A DNA stretch of 64,000 bases from Pleomorphomonas sp. JP5 (GTDB lineage Bacteria; Pseudomonadota; Alphaproteobacteria; Rhizobiales; Pleomorphomonadaceae): assembly GCF_023721815.1 (NCBI RefSeq), contig NZ_JAMDLI010000022.1:310001-374000 (forward strand), in the 5' to 3' direction. The notes beneath the pieces are model-generated. The model saw only the letters and a program-made list of their open reading frames with translations, was not told the DNA's origin and did not search any database. A program made the position numbers and the translations under genes. Below are positions 28,065-38,875 of this stretch, piece after piece; the first letter of the stretch is position 1, and each line of letters begins with the position of its first letter.

Positions 28065-28793
28065 ATGGTTCAGGCGACGGTCACCACACTTGGCTTCGAT
28101 GCCGACGATACGCTTTGGCAGAACGAACAGTTCTTTCGCCAGACCGAGGAGCGCTTTCTCGAACTGCTTGCCGATTTCGGGGATCGTTCGGCGCTATCGA
28201 GCCGACTGTTCGCGGTCGAGAAGCGCAACATCCCGATCTATGGTTTCGGCATCAAGGGGTTCGTGCTGTCTATGATGGAGACGGCTCTTGAAATCAGCGA
28301 CGGCCGGCTGGATCCCGGGATAATAGCTCGCGTCCTGACCATGGGGCGCGAGATGCTCAACCACCCTGTGGAACTGCTGCCGGGAGTGCGCGAGACTCTG
28401 GAGGCGCTGGCGGATCACTATCCGCTTGTTCTCATCACCAAAGGCGATCTGTTCGACCAGGAGCGCAAGCTCACGGCGTCCGGCCTCGCCGATCTGTTCA
28501 ACGCCGTGGAAATCGTTTCCGACAAATCCGCTTCGACCTATGCTCGCGTGTTCGCGGCCCGTGGCGACGGGGCGAACAAAGGATTGATGGTCGGCAACTC
28601 CTTGCGCTCCGACATCTTGCCGGCTCTCGAGGCCGGAGCCTATGCCATGCATATCCCGCACGATCTGACCTGGACCTACGAGCACATCGAGGAACCGGTC
28701 GAACATCCACGTCTTTTCGTCGAGGAAAACATTCAAAAGGTCTTCGAAGTAATTGAAAAAATTAATATAAAAAGCGTTGATCTGAGGATCTGA
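28065..28793 (+). CDS. HAD-superfamily hydrolase
   Basis: This 242-residue HAD protein has motif I FDADDTLWQ, which lacks the usual Gly after the second Asp, motif II LITKGD, a Lys at SDKSAS and motif IV VGNSLRSDILPALEAG. It belongs to the YjjG/dehalogenase-like branch. The start at 28065 follows AGGAG by eight bases. The C-terminus runs into a lysine- and isoleucine-rich stretch that is AT-rich compared with the rest of the gene. The substrate is unknown. Confidence 0.85.
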   Translation: MVQATVTTLGFDADDTLWQNEQFFRQTEERFLELLADFGDRSALSSRLFAVEKRNIPIYGFGIKGFVLSMMETALEISDGRLDPGIIARVLTMGREMLNHPVELLPGVRETLEALADHYPLVLITKGDLFDQERKLTASGLADLFNAVEIVSDKSASTYARVFAARGDGANKGLMVGNSLRSDILPALEAGAYAMHIPHDLTWTYEHIEEPVEHPRLFVEENIQKVFEVIEKINIKSVDLRI

Positions 28794-28944
28794 TTCCGGA
28801 CGCTGATGTGGTGAATCCGGTGGCTCTCGTCGGGTGCATTTCACTTCGTGCATTGAGTCATGCGGCGCGGCTATCCGTCCGCGCTTTCGCGTAAGTATAC
28901 CAAAGTCGCGCTTTTGCCTTTGCCAAATGCCGCGTCCGTGGTAG

Positions 28945-30558
<1,614 letters not shown>

Positions 30559-30597
30559 GCCGTCGGCTTCGAGAGCAAGTTTTGCAGTATTGACCTG

Positions 30598-30625
30598 CGG
30601 CCGCCGGGCTTGCCCCCGGCGGCCG
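30598..30625 (+). terminator. Hairpin after guaB
   Basis: A perfect eleven-base GC stem (CGGCCGCCGGG / CCCGGCGGCCG) lies 40 bases past guaB. It has only a weak T tail (TCTCATTC), so it may be a partial terminator or a stabilising 3' structure. Confidence 0.5.
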
Positions 30626-30677
30626 TCTCATTCATATGTCGGCGACGAGACTAGACGGGCAACCGAGGGATATCGAA

Positions 30678-31994
30678 ATGAGAGACGGCGGCAGGATCGC
30701 GGCGGCGATCGAGGTGCTGGAGGATGTCGAGCGCACACGGCGTCCGGTTCAGGATGCGCTCAAGGACTGGGGGCTCAGGCACCGTTTCGCTGGATCCAAG
30801 GATCGCAGCGCCATCGGCAATCTGGTGTTCGACGTGTTGCGCCGCAAGGCATCGCTGGCCGCCATCATGGGCTCCGACAGTCCGCGTGCCCTGGCTCTCG
30901 CCGCCGCGGTGCGTCTTTGGGGGCGTAGTGTGCCCTCGCTCGACACGTTGTTTGCCGAAGACAAGTTCGCTCCGCCGCCGCTTACCGACGACGAGCGCAG
31001 CTCGCTTGCCGAGGGGGCCGTTCCCGCTGATGCGCCGGACTGGGTGAAGGGTGATTATCCGGAATGGCTGGCCGGTTCGCTGGCGCGCGCATTCGGTGAT
31101 CGCGTGGTCGAGGAAGGTGAGGCGTTGGCCGGGCGCGCCGACGTCGACCTTCGCGTCAACACGCTCAAGAGCGATCGTGAGAAAGTGCTCGCTGGGCTCA
31201 CCCATCTCAAGGCCGAGCCTTGCCGCTGGTCCCCCGTCGGCATCCGTATTCCGGCCGTCGATGGCGATCTTCGGCCCGGCCACGTCTCTTCCGATCTTGC
31301 CTACAAGAAGGGCTGGTTCGAGGTTCAGGACGAAGGCAGCCAGTTGGCGGCGCTCGTCGCCGCTGCGGGCGGCGGCCGGCAGGTGGTTGACCTTTGCGCC
31401 GGGGCAGGCGGCAAGACGCTGGCATTGTCGGCAGCGCTCGGCAACCACGGCCAGATCTACGCCTATGACAGCGACAAGCGTCGTTTCGGCGACATTCTCG
31501 ATCGAATCGATCGCTCGGGCAGTCGCAACATCCAGATTCGCGAACCGCGTCGCGACCAGGATGTGCTGGTCGACCTAGCCGGCAAGAGCGATCTCGTGCT
31601 GGTTGACGCGCCGTGCACCGGCTCTGGCACGTGGCGGCGGCGGCCTGACGCCAAATGGCGTCTCGCGCCGGGAGCGCTTGAGATCCGGCTCAGGGAGCAG
31701 GCGGCGGTACTCGATAACGCGGCCAAACTGGTGAGGGCCGGCGGTCGCATCGTCTACATCACCTGTTCGGTGCTGCCGGAGGAAAACGAGGAACAGATCT
31801 CCGCCTTCCTTGCTCGTTCGCCGGATTTCGCCCTGGGAGACGCGGCCGCCGCCTTCGCAACGGTGACCGGCACGGATGCGCCGGATCTCGCCTGTCTCCA
31901 CATCGAAGGGAGAGACGGGGCGATGCTGCGTCTGACACCGGCGCTGACCGGCACGGACGGCTTCTTCGTCGCCATCCTCAACCGGGCAGGCTGA
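30678..31994 (+). CDS. RsmB/NOP-family RNA (cytosine-5) methyltransferase
   Basis: This 438-residue protein has an N-terminal NusB-like/RNA-binding half and a Rossmann methyltransferase domain. The SAM-binding site is DLCAGAGGKTLALS, and the two family cysteines are in DAPCTGSGTWRRRPD and ITCSVLPEENEEQ. Proteins of this family methylate cytosine-5 in 16S rRNA. The start at 30678 has GAGGG upstream; an in-frame ATG at 30636 is an alternative. It follows guaB on the same strand. The exact rRNA position is not deducible. Confidence 0.9.
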   Translation: MRDGGRIAAAIEVLEDVERTRRPVQDALKDWGLRHRFAGSKDRSAIGNLVFDVLRRKASLAAIMGSDSPRALALAAAVRLWGRSVPSLDTLFAEDKFAPPPLTDDERSSLAEGAVPADAPDWVKGDYPEWLAGSLARAFGDRVVEEGEALAGRADVDLRVNTLKSDREKVLAGLTHLKAEPCRWSPVGIRIPAVDGDLRPGHVSSDLAYKKGWFEVQDEGSQLAALVAAAGGGRQVVDLCAGAGGKTLALSAALGNHGQIYAYDSDKRRFGDILDRIDRSGSRNIQIREPRRDQDVLVDLAGKSDLVLVDAPCTGSGTWRRRPDAKWRLAPGALEIRLREQAAVLDNAAKLVRAGGRIVYITCSVLPEENEEQISAFLARSPDFALGDAAAAFATVTGTDAPDLACLHIEGRDGAMLRLTPALTGTDGFFVAILNRAG

Positions 31995-32000
31995 TCGTCT

Positions 32001-33173
32001 TCAGGCGCTGGCCGGTTCGGCCGCTTCCGGAGCCTTGCGGTCTCCGGGGCGGAGCGAACCGGTGAGCAGCAGGCTGACGAACAGGACGGGGATCAGAAAC
32101 ATCAGGCCGATCCGGATTCCAAGGAATTCGGCCAGGCCGCCGATCACCAGAGGACCCGCCAGGAAGCCGAGAACGTAGATCGCCGAGAGTATGGCGACGT
32201 TGCCGGCTGGCGTTCCCGGTATCGAAGTGACGGCCGTCACGGCCATCGGGAAGGCTGTGGATATGCCAAGACCGATCATGCCGAAAGCGACGGCTCCTAC
32301 CCAGAAGTTGCTGGCCACGGACAGCAGCAGGGCTCCGCCAAGGGCGATGGACACGAAAAGCCGACCCATCGCGACCATGCCGAGGCGCCGGCGCAACGTA
32401 TCCCCCATGAACCGGCCTGCCGACAGCAACGCCGCGAAAACCGCATAGCCATAGCCCAGCATGGCGGTCGGCGTACCCGCTTCGTCGCGCAGGAAGATGC
32501 CCGACCAATCGCCCATGGCGCCTTCGGTGACGGCGAAGCCTATGCTGAAGATGCAGACCAGGAGCAGGGCTCTTGGGGGGATGGCGAAGAACGAGGGCGC
32601 GGGCGCGTCGCTCCCTGCCGGCTTGATCGGCTCCGCCGCGGGCAACTTCAAACCGACCCAGACGGCAACCGGCAGTACGACCACCACGGACAGCACCAGT
32701 GCTTGGGTGACCGACAATCCCAAGGTGGCCAGCGTGGCGCCGACGAAACTTCCGACGCCGATGCCGACGCTCCAGCAGCCGTGGCAGGTGCTCATGATGA
32801 GGCGTCCGGCTTCTTGTTCTATGCGGGCCGCCTCGACGTTCATCGCGAGTTCCGCCAGCGCCAGAAGAGCGCCGCAGGAGGCGAGGATCAGGAACAGCGA
32901 GGGAATGTTGAAGGCCAGCCCCGGCAAGGTCAGGATCAGCAGCATGCCGGCAAAGGCGGAAATCAGCAGGTTTCGGGCGCCGACGGCGTCGCAGATCCGG
33001 CCGGCAAATGGCAAGATCAGCAAGTTGGAGATCGGCATGCCCAGAAGGGCGAGCGCGAGTTGAGCCGGGCTGAGGCCAAGGCCCGCCTGCACTTCGGGGA
33101 TACGCGACAGCCAGTTGCCGAAGACGAGCGGCTCCAGGAAGAACATCAGCATGATCAGGCGGACTTGGGTCAT
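32001..33173 (-). CDS. Major facilitator superfamily transporter
   Basis: This 390-residue protein has about 12 hydrophobic helices in two halves and an MFS-like loop between helices 2 and 3 (PFAGRICDAVGARN). Its size suggests a sugar or small-molecule carrier or exporter. GGTGA lies just before the ATG. The short gap upstream holds a LacI-type palindrome flanked by direct repeats, hinting at sugar-responsive control. The substrate is unknown. Confidence 0.88.
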   Translation of the reverse strand: MTQVRLIMLMFFLEPLVFGNWLSRIPEVQAGLGLSPAQLALALLGMPISNLLILPFAGRICDAVGARNLLISAFAGMLLILTLPGLAFNIPSLFLILASCGALLALAELAMNVEAARIEQEAGRLIMSTCHGCWSVGIGVGSFVGATLATLGLSVTQALVLSVVVVLPVAVWVGLKLPAAEPIKPAGSDAPAPSFFAIPPRALLLVCIFSIGFAVTEGAMGDWSGIFLRDEAGTPTAMLGYGYAVFAALLSAGRFMGDTLRRRLGMVAMGRLFVSIALGGALLLSVASNFWVGAVAFGMIGLGISTAFPMAVTAVTSIPGTPAGNVAILSAIYVLGFLAGPLVIGGLAEFLGIRIGLMFLIPVLFVSLLLTGSLRPGDRKAPEAAEPASA

Positions 33174-33194
33174 CGTATCACCGGATGAAATGAC

Positions 33195-33227
33195 GAAGCT
33201 TTAGAATCGATTCAATCGAAGCTTTAG
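33195..33227 (-). promoter_or_regulatory. Candidate operator (LacI-family-like) upstream of the MFS gene
   Basis: GAATCGATTC at 33204-33213 is a perfect palindrome with a central CG, the hallmark of LacI-family operators. It is flanked by two direct copies of GAAGCTTTAG (33195-33204 and 33218-33227), 23 bases apart. The site lies 30-54 bases before the transporter start. No LacI gene is in the window. Confidence 0.45.
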
Positions 33228-33344
33228 CGCCAAATCCATGCCGACGCCAGATGGGAAAGCGCTGTGGGAGGCGTTCCTTTCACATTGGCAAATCACCGGG
33301 GCTGAAACTGCCGGCCGATGGATCTTTCTTACGATCGCGAACGC

Positions 33345-34136
33345 TCAGTCTATGGCGACAATGACGTGCCCGGCGTCGAACAGGGCAAAGGCGGGGGAGC
33401 CTTCCTCCAGCGACAATGTCTGGGCCGATCGGGCGGTGATTGAGGCGGCGATGGACTTGCCGCCACCGACGTCAAGTACGACTTCGGCGTTGACGGTACC
33501 AACCTCGATGCGGGCGATGCGGCCTGCGATGCGGTTGGCGACCGAGACGGCTGGCGGCTCGGTCCCCGGGGCGATCATCACGAAGGGCGCCTTGATGAGA
33601 ACGATGGCCTCGCGACCGACGACCAGCCCCAGGTCCCTGAGGCTGCCTGCGGTCACGGTGGCGTGGATGGTGGTTTCGCCCGAAACGGCGACAGCGACGT
33701 CGGCATTGAGAGCGTCGGAGTCGATGGAGACGATGGTGCCGCGGAGCACGTTGCGCGCCGATGTTCGCATGAAGTAGCCCGAAAATAGGTTGAGAGGGGA
33801 AATGCCGCTGCCGTCGAGGTCCGGCTCTATCAGGCGGACCACGCGGGCCATCTCCGCCTCCATGCGGCGATAGGCCTCGATCACCTTTGCGCCGGCCGGT
33901 GTAAGCGTTGCGCCGCCGCCGGCCTTGCCGCCGGTGCGGGTTTCCAGCATGGGCTGACCGAACAAGTTGGCGAGCGCGTCGAGCCAGTCCCAGGCCGCCT
34001 TGTAGGTGATGCCGACCGCTTTGGCTCCGGCCGAGATGCTTCCCTCGCGGGCAACGGCCTCCAGCAGGCGAATGCGATCACCGTTGACCGATGACGAACC
34101 GTCGCTTCTGAGGGTGATCGAGGCATTGATGGGCAT
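33345..34136 (-). CDS. ModE-like molybdate-responsive regulator
   Basis: This 263-residue protein has an N-terminal winged helix of the ModE type, with GSISAGAKAVGITYKAAWDWL as the recognition region. It is followed by two molybdate-binding Mop/TOBE domains, seen as repeated SARNVLRGTI…VSGE and AGRIARIE…DVGGG units. Family members repress molybdate uptake when molybdate is bound. The start at 34136 follows AAGGAA by nine bases; upstream ATGs at 34154 and 34178 are possible. No modABC genes are nearby. It shares its strand with the beta-CASP and MFS genes. Confidence 0.85.
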   Translation of the reverse strand: MPINASITLRSDGSSSVNGDRIRLLEAVAREGSISAGAKAVGITYKAAWDWLDALANLFGQPMLETRTGGKAGGGATLTPAGAKVIEAYRRMEAEMARVVRLIEPDLDGSGISPLNLFSGYFMRTSARNVLRGTIVSIDSDALNADVAVAVSGETTIHATVTAGSLRDLGLVVGREAIVLIKAPFVMIAPGTEPPAVSVANRIAGRIARIEVGTVNAEVVLDVGGGKSIAASITARSAQTLSLEEGSPAFALFDAGHVIVAID

Positions 34137-34240
34137 CGAGGGGCGTTCCTTCATTACGGAAGCCGCCCGACCGATCATGGTCCGGCGGCCAGCCGTCCGT
34201 CTCTTCTATCTCGATGCGAGGACGAGGGGAATTCCCTGCC

Positions 34241-35833
34241 TTACTCGGCTGCCAACGCGTCCCTGAGCCGGCGGATGGTCTTGGCGCGCGCCTTCTCGTC
34301 CGCCCCCTTCCCGACTTCGGCCTGGATGTCGAGAAGAAGTCTCTGAAGATCGTTGTGCCAGTCGGTGTGCCCGGCCTGCTTCGGTTCGAGACGCGGCCTT
34401 CTGGCGGTATCGAGTATTTCCACCGCCGCGCCGTGGCCGATCCGGAAAGACGTATCCAGGCGCGGGTCGACAAGGCGCTCGTAGGGCAGGCTGTTGGCAA
34501 GCCGGGCTCTGAGGCCTCCGATCGCCTTTTCTTCGCCATGTACCATGAACACGGTGCCCGCTATCGGAAGGCGCTTCTTGAGCCAGGTAGCAAGCTCCGG
34601 CCCATCGGCGTGACCGCTGTAGAGATCGAGTTGGCGGATGCGGGCGCGGACTTCGATCTGCTCGCCTTTCATGCGGACCACGGGAGCGCCGTCGGAGAGC
34701 AGGCGGCCCAGCGTGCCGGTTGCCTGATATCCGACCAGCAACACCGTTGCTTCTTCCCGCCATAGCCAGTTGCGGAGCCTGTGCCGAATGCGGCCCGCCT
34801 CGCACATGCCGGACGCCGAGATGACGATGTGGAAGCCGTGCATCTGATCGAGCGCCATCGACTGTTCGACGCTTTCGGTGAACCGCACATGAGGGGAGGA
34901 GAAGGCGCGAAGCAAAAGGCCGCCGTGATCAAGGCTCCTGGCATAGGAGCGGAAGATCTGGCTCGCCCGGTTGGCAAGCGGGGAGTCGATGATGATGGGG
35001 CAGGGTGGCAGTTCGCCGGTCTCGATCAGATGGACCAGATCGGCCAGAAGCTCCTGCGTGCGCTCGACAGCGAAGGAGGGGATCAGCAGCACGCCGTCCG
35101 GATTGATTGCTGCCTTGACCTCGGCCTTGAGCGCGGCGCGGCGACGGGCTTCCGTCACCTCCTGCCGGTCAGTGTCGCCATAGGTCGATTCCATGACCAC
35201 GTGGTCCCAATCCGTCGGAGCCTCCGGGCTGGGCTGCAGGAGCTTGTTGTCTGGCCCGAGGTCGCCCGAGAACAGGATCCGTATCGGTCGCTCGTCGCCA
35301 GCCGTCTCCAGCTCGACCGACGCCGAACCAAGCAGATGGCCGGCGTTCCACAGGCGGAACCGAAATCCGGGAGCCGCCTCGCGCCACTCGCCGAGCTGTG
35401 TCGCTTGCATCTGTCTCACCGCTTCCATGGCGTCGAGCAGCGAGTAGATCGGCGTCACTTCCTTTCGGCCGCGCCGCTTGTTGCGTCGATTGAGCTGCTC
35501 CACCTCCATCTCCTGGATATGGGCGGAGTCGGGCAGCATAACCTTGCAAAGGTCGACGGTCGGCGCCGATGCGAAGATCGGGCCTGTGAAGCCGTCTTTG
35601 ACGAGCTTGGGCACGAGTCCGGAATGGTCGATGTGAGCGTGAGTCAGAATCAGGGCGTCGATGGTGCGGGGATCAAATGGAAAGGCGCGGTAGTTGAGTT
35701 CCTTCTCGGTCTTGGAACCCTGGAACATGCCGCAGTCGATCAATATGCGATGCCCGCCGGATTCGACCATGTGGCAGGAGCCGGTGACGGTTTCAGCGGC
35801 ACCGTGGAATGTGATGACGGGCAGGGTGGGCAT
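34241..35833 (-). CDS. Metallo-beta-lactamase/beta-CASP RNA-processing-type hydrolase
   Basis: This 530-residue protein has the N-terminal metal site THAHIDHSG, a later SGDLG and VMESTYGD, and a beta-CASP cap. The C-terminal metallo-beta-lactamase Zn motif is the SGHAD segment. This architecture is found in RNA 3'-processing nucleases and in bacterial relatives of the CPSF73/Ysh1 type. Bacterial members probably act on RNA, but the substrate of this subgroup is not established. Length and motifs are complete. Confidence 0.9.
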   Translation of the reverse strand: MPTLPVITFHGAAETVTGSCHMVESGGHRILIDCGMFQGSKTEKELNYRAFPFDPRTIDALILTHAHIDHSGLVPKLVKDGFTGPIFASAPTVDLCKVMLPDSAHIQEMEVEQLNRRNKRRGRKEVTPIYSLLDAMEAVRQMQATQLGEWREAAPGFRFRLWNAGHLLGSASVELETAGDERPIRILFSGDLGPDNKLLQPSPEAPTDWDHVVMESTYGDTDRQEVTEARRRAALKAEVKAAINPDGVLLIPSFAVERTQELLADLVHLIETGELPPCPIIIDSPLANRASQIFRSYARSLDHGGLLLRAFSSPHVRFTESVEQSMALDQMHGFHIVISASGMCEAGRIRHRLRNWLWREEATVLLVGYQATGTLGRLLSDGAPVVRMKGEQIEVRARIRQLDLYSGHADGPELATWLKKRLPIAGTVFMVHGEEKAIGGLRARLANSLPYERLVDPRLDTSFRIGHGAAVEILDTARRPRLEPKQAGHTDWHNDLQRLLLDIQAEVGKGADEKARAKTIRRLRDALAAE

Positions 35834-36027
35834 TGGAACACCTCGAAGGAAACGACCGGATCGCTTGCCGGCGCTCTCCTGATACTGGGGTGTTCGTGTG
35901 GCTTGGCAAGGGCGTTGGGCTGCACCTTAAGGCCAACATCGCCCTGTTAGGCTTTACGGAGCCTTAGCCTCCGTGTGGGAAAATAGGAGCATGTCGCGGA
36001 AGTTCTCATCCGCGTCTGGAGGACGAA

Positions 36028-37035
36028 ATGGCAACCGCTCCAAGAAAAGACCGCGACGAAGCGGAGCCCACGGCCGTGGCGACGCGGCCCAGCCGCATCG
36101 CTCACCTGCCTTTCCCCCTATTCTCCGCGCCGATGGGCATCGGCGGTCTTGGACTCGCCTGGCGCGAGGCAACGGCCCATTTCGGCGCGCCAGCCTTTCC
36201 GGGAGAGGCGCTGCTTTCGGTCGCTGCGCTGGTCTGGGCGCTGCTCACCCTTTTGCACATCTGGCGCGAGATCCGCCATCCGCGAGCGTTGTTCGCCGAC
36301 CTCGCCCACCCGGCGCGCGCCGCTTTTGCCGGCGCCTTCACCATCGGCCTCATGATGGTCTCGGCCATGTTGATTCCGATCCAACCCGGTGCTGCTTTCT
36401 GGGCCTGGACGGTCGCGGTGGTTCTGCACCTGCTGGTGGCGCTCATGACCGTGCGCGGTTTGATGCTGACGCCCCGCCACGACCCCATGTCCTTGATGCC
36501 CCCGACGCTGATTCCGCTGGTCGGCGTGCTGCTGGCTCCGGTGTTTGGCGTGCGACTTGGCGTTGTCATGCCCTCGTGGCTGCTGTTCGGAATCGGCATG
36601 ATCTTCTGGCTGACGGTGCAGCCGCTGTTGTTTCAGCGCATCGCCGCAGGTCCGGCCTTTCCCGAAAAACTGAAACCGACGCTCGTGATCTTCCTGGCGC
36701 CACCCTCGGTCGCCTTCTTGTCGCTCGTGGCGCTGGAGGGAAAGGTCGACTGGCCGGCGCTTGCGCTGTTCGGCTACGCCGCCTTCCTGGCGATCGTGTT
36801 CCTCACCATCCTGCCGCGCTTCCTTAAGGCGCCGCTTGCTCTGTCCTGGTGGAGCTACACCTTTCCGGCGGCGGCCTTCACCGTGGCGTTCTTCACCCTG
36901 GTGCGCGCCTACCCATTCCCGTTTGCCGATTGGCTGTTGTGGGCGCAACTCTCGATCGCCACGCTCCTCGTGCTGGTGGTGGTGCTGGCAACGCTTCTTG
37001 GTCTCGCGAACGGCAAGCTGTTCGTTTCCGACTGA
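36028..37035 (+). CDS. SLAC1/TDT-family anion channel or transporter (TehA-like)
   Basis: This 335-residue protein has about ten hydrophobic helices and the N-terminal FPLFSAPMGIGGLGLAWR segment typical of the tellurite-resistance/dicarboxylate transporter (TDT) family, which includes TehA and plant SLAC1 anion channels. The first ~25 residues are charged and cytoplasmic. GGAGG lies five bases before the start. There is no tehB or other tellurite gene nearby, so anion or weak-acid efflux is the safer guess. Confidence 0.85.
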   Translation: MATAPRKDRDEAEPTAVATRPSRIAHLPFPLFSAPMGIGGLGLAWREATAHFGAPAFPGEALLSVAALVWALLTLLHIWREIRHPRALFADLAHPARAAFAGAFTIGLMMVSAMLIPIQPGAAFWAWTVAVVLHLLVALMTVRGLMLTPRHDPMSLMPPTLIPLVGVLLAPVFGVRLGVVMPSWLLFGIGMIFWLTVQPLLFQRIAAGPAFPEKLKPTLVIFLAPPSVAFLSLVALEGKVDWPALALFGYAAFLAIVFLTILPRFLKAPLALSWWSYTFPAAAFTVAFFTLVRAYPFPFADWLLWAQLSIATLLVLVVVLATLLGLANGKLFVSD

Positions 37036-37124
37036 GCAGCCATGTCGGGCGAACTCCATCGTTGCTTATAGGTAATTGAACGGATAAGGCTGCCGGGAGC
37101 CAACAGGCGTTCCCGGAGCCCTTC

Positions 37125-38072
37125 ATGGTCAAGTCCATCATCATCGATACCGATCCGTCGCCCGACGATGCCGTCGCCTTTCTGATGGCGCTCGGCTCGC
37201 CAGACGAACTCGAACTTCTGGCGATTACCACCGTCGGCGGAAACGTGCCGCTCTACCACACGACCCGCAACGCGCTGAAGGCGCTCGAGCTTGTGGGACG
37301 AGAGAGTGATGTACCGGTCTATGCCGGCGCCGCCGGCCCCATGGTTCGCACGCTGGAGACGGCCGAGTACGTGCACGGCGAGACCGGGTTCGAGGGGTAT
37401 GACCTTCCCGAGCCGGTCGCGACGGCCGCCGAAGGGTTTGCGCCGGACAAGATCGTCGAGCTTGTCATGTCGCGGCCGGAGAAGACGGTGACGCTCTGTT
37501 GCCTCGCACCGCTCACCAACATCGCGCTCGCCATGGCGAGGGAGCCGCGACTTGCGGGGCGTCTGGAGAGCATCGTGCTGATGGGGGGCGCGCGCTCGGA
37601 GGGCGGCAACGTCACGCCGGCCGCCGAGTACAACATCTATGTCGATCCGGAAGCGGCGAAGAAGGTGTTCGAGTGCGGCGCGCCGATCGTCATGATTCCC
37701 CTCGACTGCACCCATACGGCGCTCACCAAGAAGCCTCGCCTCGACAAGCTGCGCGCCAAGGGCGGACCGCACATGGAGGCTTTCTACCACCTTCTCGAGT
37801 GGAACAAGCGCTTCGACGAGAAAGCCTGGGGCATGGACGGCGGGCCGCTGCACGACCCCACCGTTACCGCCTATCTCCTGAAGCCGGATCTGTTCAAGGG
37901 GCGCCTCGTCAACGTCGAGATCTCCTGCGACGAGCTGACGCGCGGCATGACCGTCGTCGACTGGCATTCGGTGACGAGCCGGCCGAAGAACGCGCTCGTC
38001 CTGACCGAAGTCGATGCGGACGGCTACTTCGATCTGGTGATCGACCGGCTCCACGCCGCGCGCAAGGGCTGA
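37125..38072 (+). CDS. Nucleoside hydrolase
   Basis: Nucleoside hydrolases cleave ribonucleosides to base and ribose. The 315-residue protein has the calcium-binding N-terminal motif as DTDPSPDD, where most members have DTDPGxDD, so Ser replaces the usual Gly. It also has the CLAPLTNIA and EYNIYVDPEAA segments and the C-terminal HDP triplet in LHDPTV. GGAG lies seven bases upstream of the start. No pyrimidine/purine class can be assigned from the sequence. Confidence 0.92.
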   Translation: MVKSIIIDTDPSPDDAVAFLMALGSPDELELLAITTVGGNVPLYHTTRNALKALELVGRESDVPVYAGAAGPMVRTLETAEYVHGETGFEGYDLPEPVATAAEGFAPDKIVELVMSRPEKTVTLCCLAPLTNIALAMAREPRLAGRLESIVLMGGARSEGGNVTPAAEYNIYVDPEAAKKVFECGAPIVMIPLDCTHTALTKKPRLDKLRAKGGPHMEAFYHLLEWNKRFDEKAWGMDGGPLHDPTVTAYLLKPDLFKGRLVNVEISCDELTRGMTVVDWHSVTSRPKNALVLTEVDADGYFDLVIDRLHAARKG

Positions 38073-38096
38073 GGGAGCGCCGTCAAACGAATGCCA

Positions 38097-38642
38097 TCAG
38101 GCAGAGGGGTGGGTTGAGATCCGGTGGATCAGAGCCAGCGCCTCGCCGGGTGGTCTTCGCTCGACGCGACGATATTCTCGCCCGTCGAGCGTGCGAGTGA
38201 GGAGACCGGCGTCGATCATGGCGCGGCGGATCAGGGCGTGATCCCCGAAACGGTGGTTGTTGCGGATGATCTTGCTGACGTCGAACTCGCTATAGACGGT
38301 TCCTGCCTTGAGGCGCGACCAGAGCACCCATAGTGCAAGGCTCTGATGGCGGTAGCGCGAGGGCCAGCGCAGGAACTGCCCCTCATCGTCGAAGTGCCCG
38401 GCCACGCGCTCGACCAGAGCGTGATCTACCGGCTCTGGGGCCGGACGCGGCTCGGCGAGGCGTTCCCCGGCCTTTGAAGCCGAGCGAAAATGCTGGAAGT
38501 TTCGATAGCCGCCGGCCCGCGCCAGCATATTGAGCAGTTGAACATGGCCGGGCTTGCCTTCGATCTGGGCGAGCTCGCGGCCGAGCACTCTTGCGAGCGC
38601 CGACACGTCGGGTACCGTCAGCGGCAGGGTGTCTCGGGACAT
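38097..38642 (-). CDS. DUF2087-domain protein
   Basis: This 181-residue protein has an N-terminal helical region and, at about residues 80-165, the DUF2087 pattern. That includes FDDEGQFLRWPSR near its start and a conserved GLLTRTLDGREYRRV near its end, which looks like a small winged-helix fold. Such domains often follow DNA-binding modules in regulators, but no separate DNA-binding domain is clear here. Function unknown. It lies on the opposite strand from the nucleoside hydrolase, tail to tail. Confidence 0.8.
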   Translation of the reverse strand: MSRDTLPLTVPDVSALARVLGRELAQIEGKPGHVQLLNMLARAGGYRNFQHFRSASKAGERLAEPRPAPEPVDHALVERVAGHFDDEGQFLRWPSRYRHQSLALWVLWSRLKAGTVYSEFDVSKIIRNNHRFGDHALIRRAMIDAGLLTRTLDGREYRRVERRPPGEALALIHRISTHPSA

Positions 38643-38875
38643 GACCTATCCTCGCGCGTGCCGATCATTTCTGACTGTCGCTGGTCGCTGGCTTGCGGCG
38701 GGGCACGCGAGGAGTGTCCGTCGACTTCCGAAAAGGAATGGCAGGTTTAGCTTCCCCTGAGGGGACAGCGACGCCTCGGTGAACTGCCGACCGAGGCATT
38801 GTTTAGCTCCGATCGTCCTTGGAGACAAGCTGTCCACAACTGGCGCCCCCGCCCGCTGGGATTGACGATTGGCGG

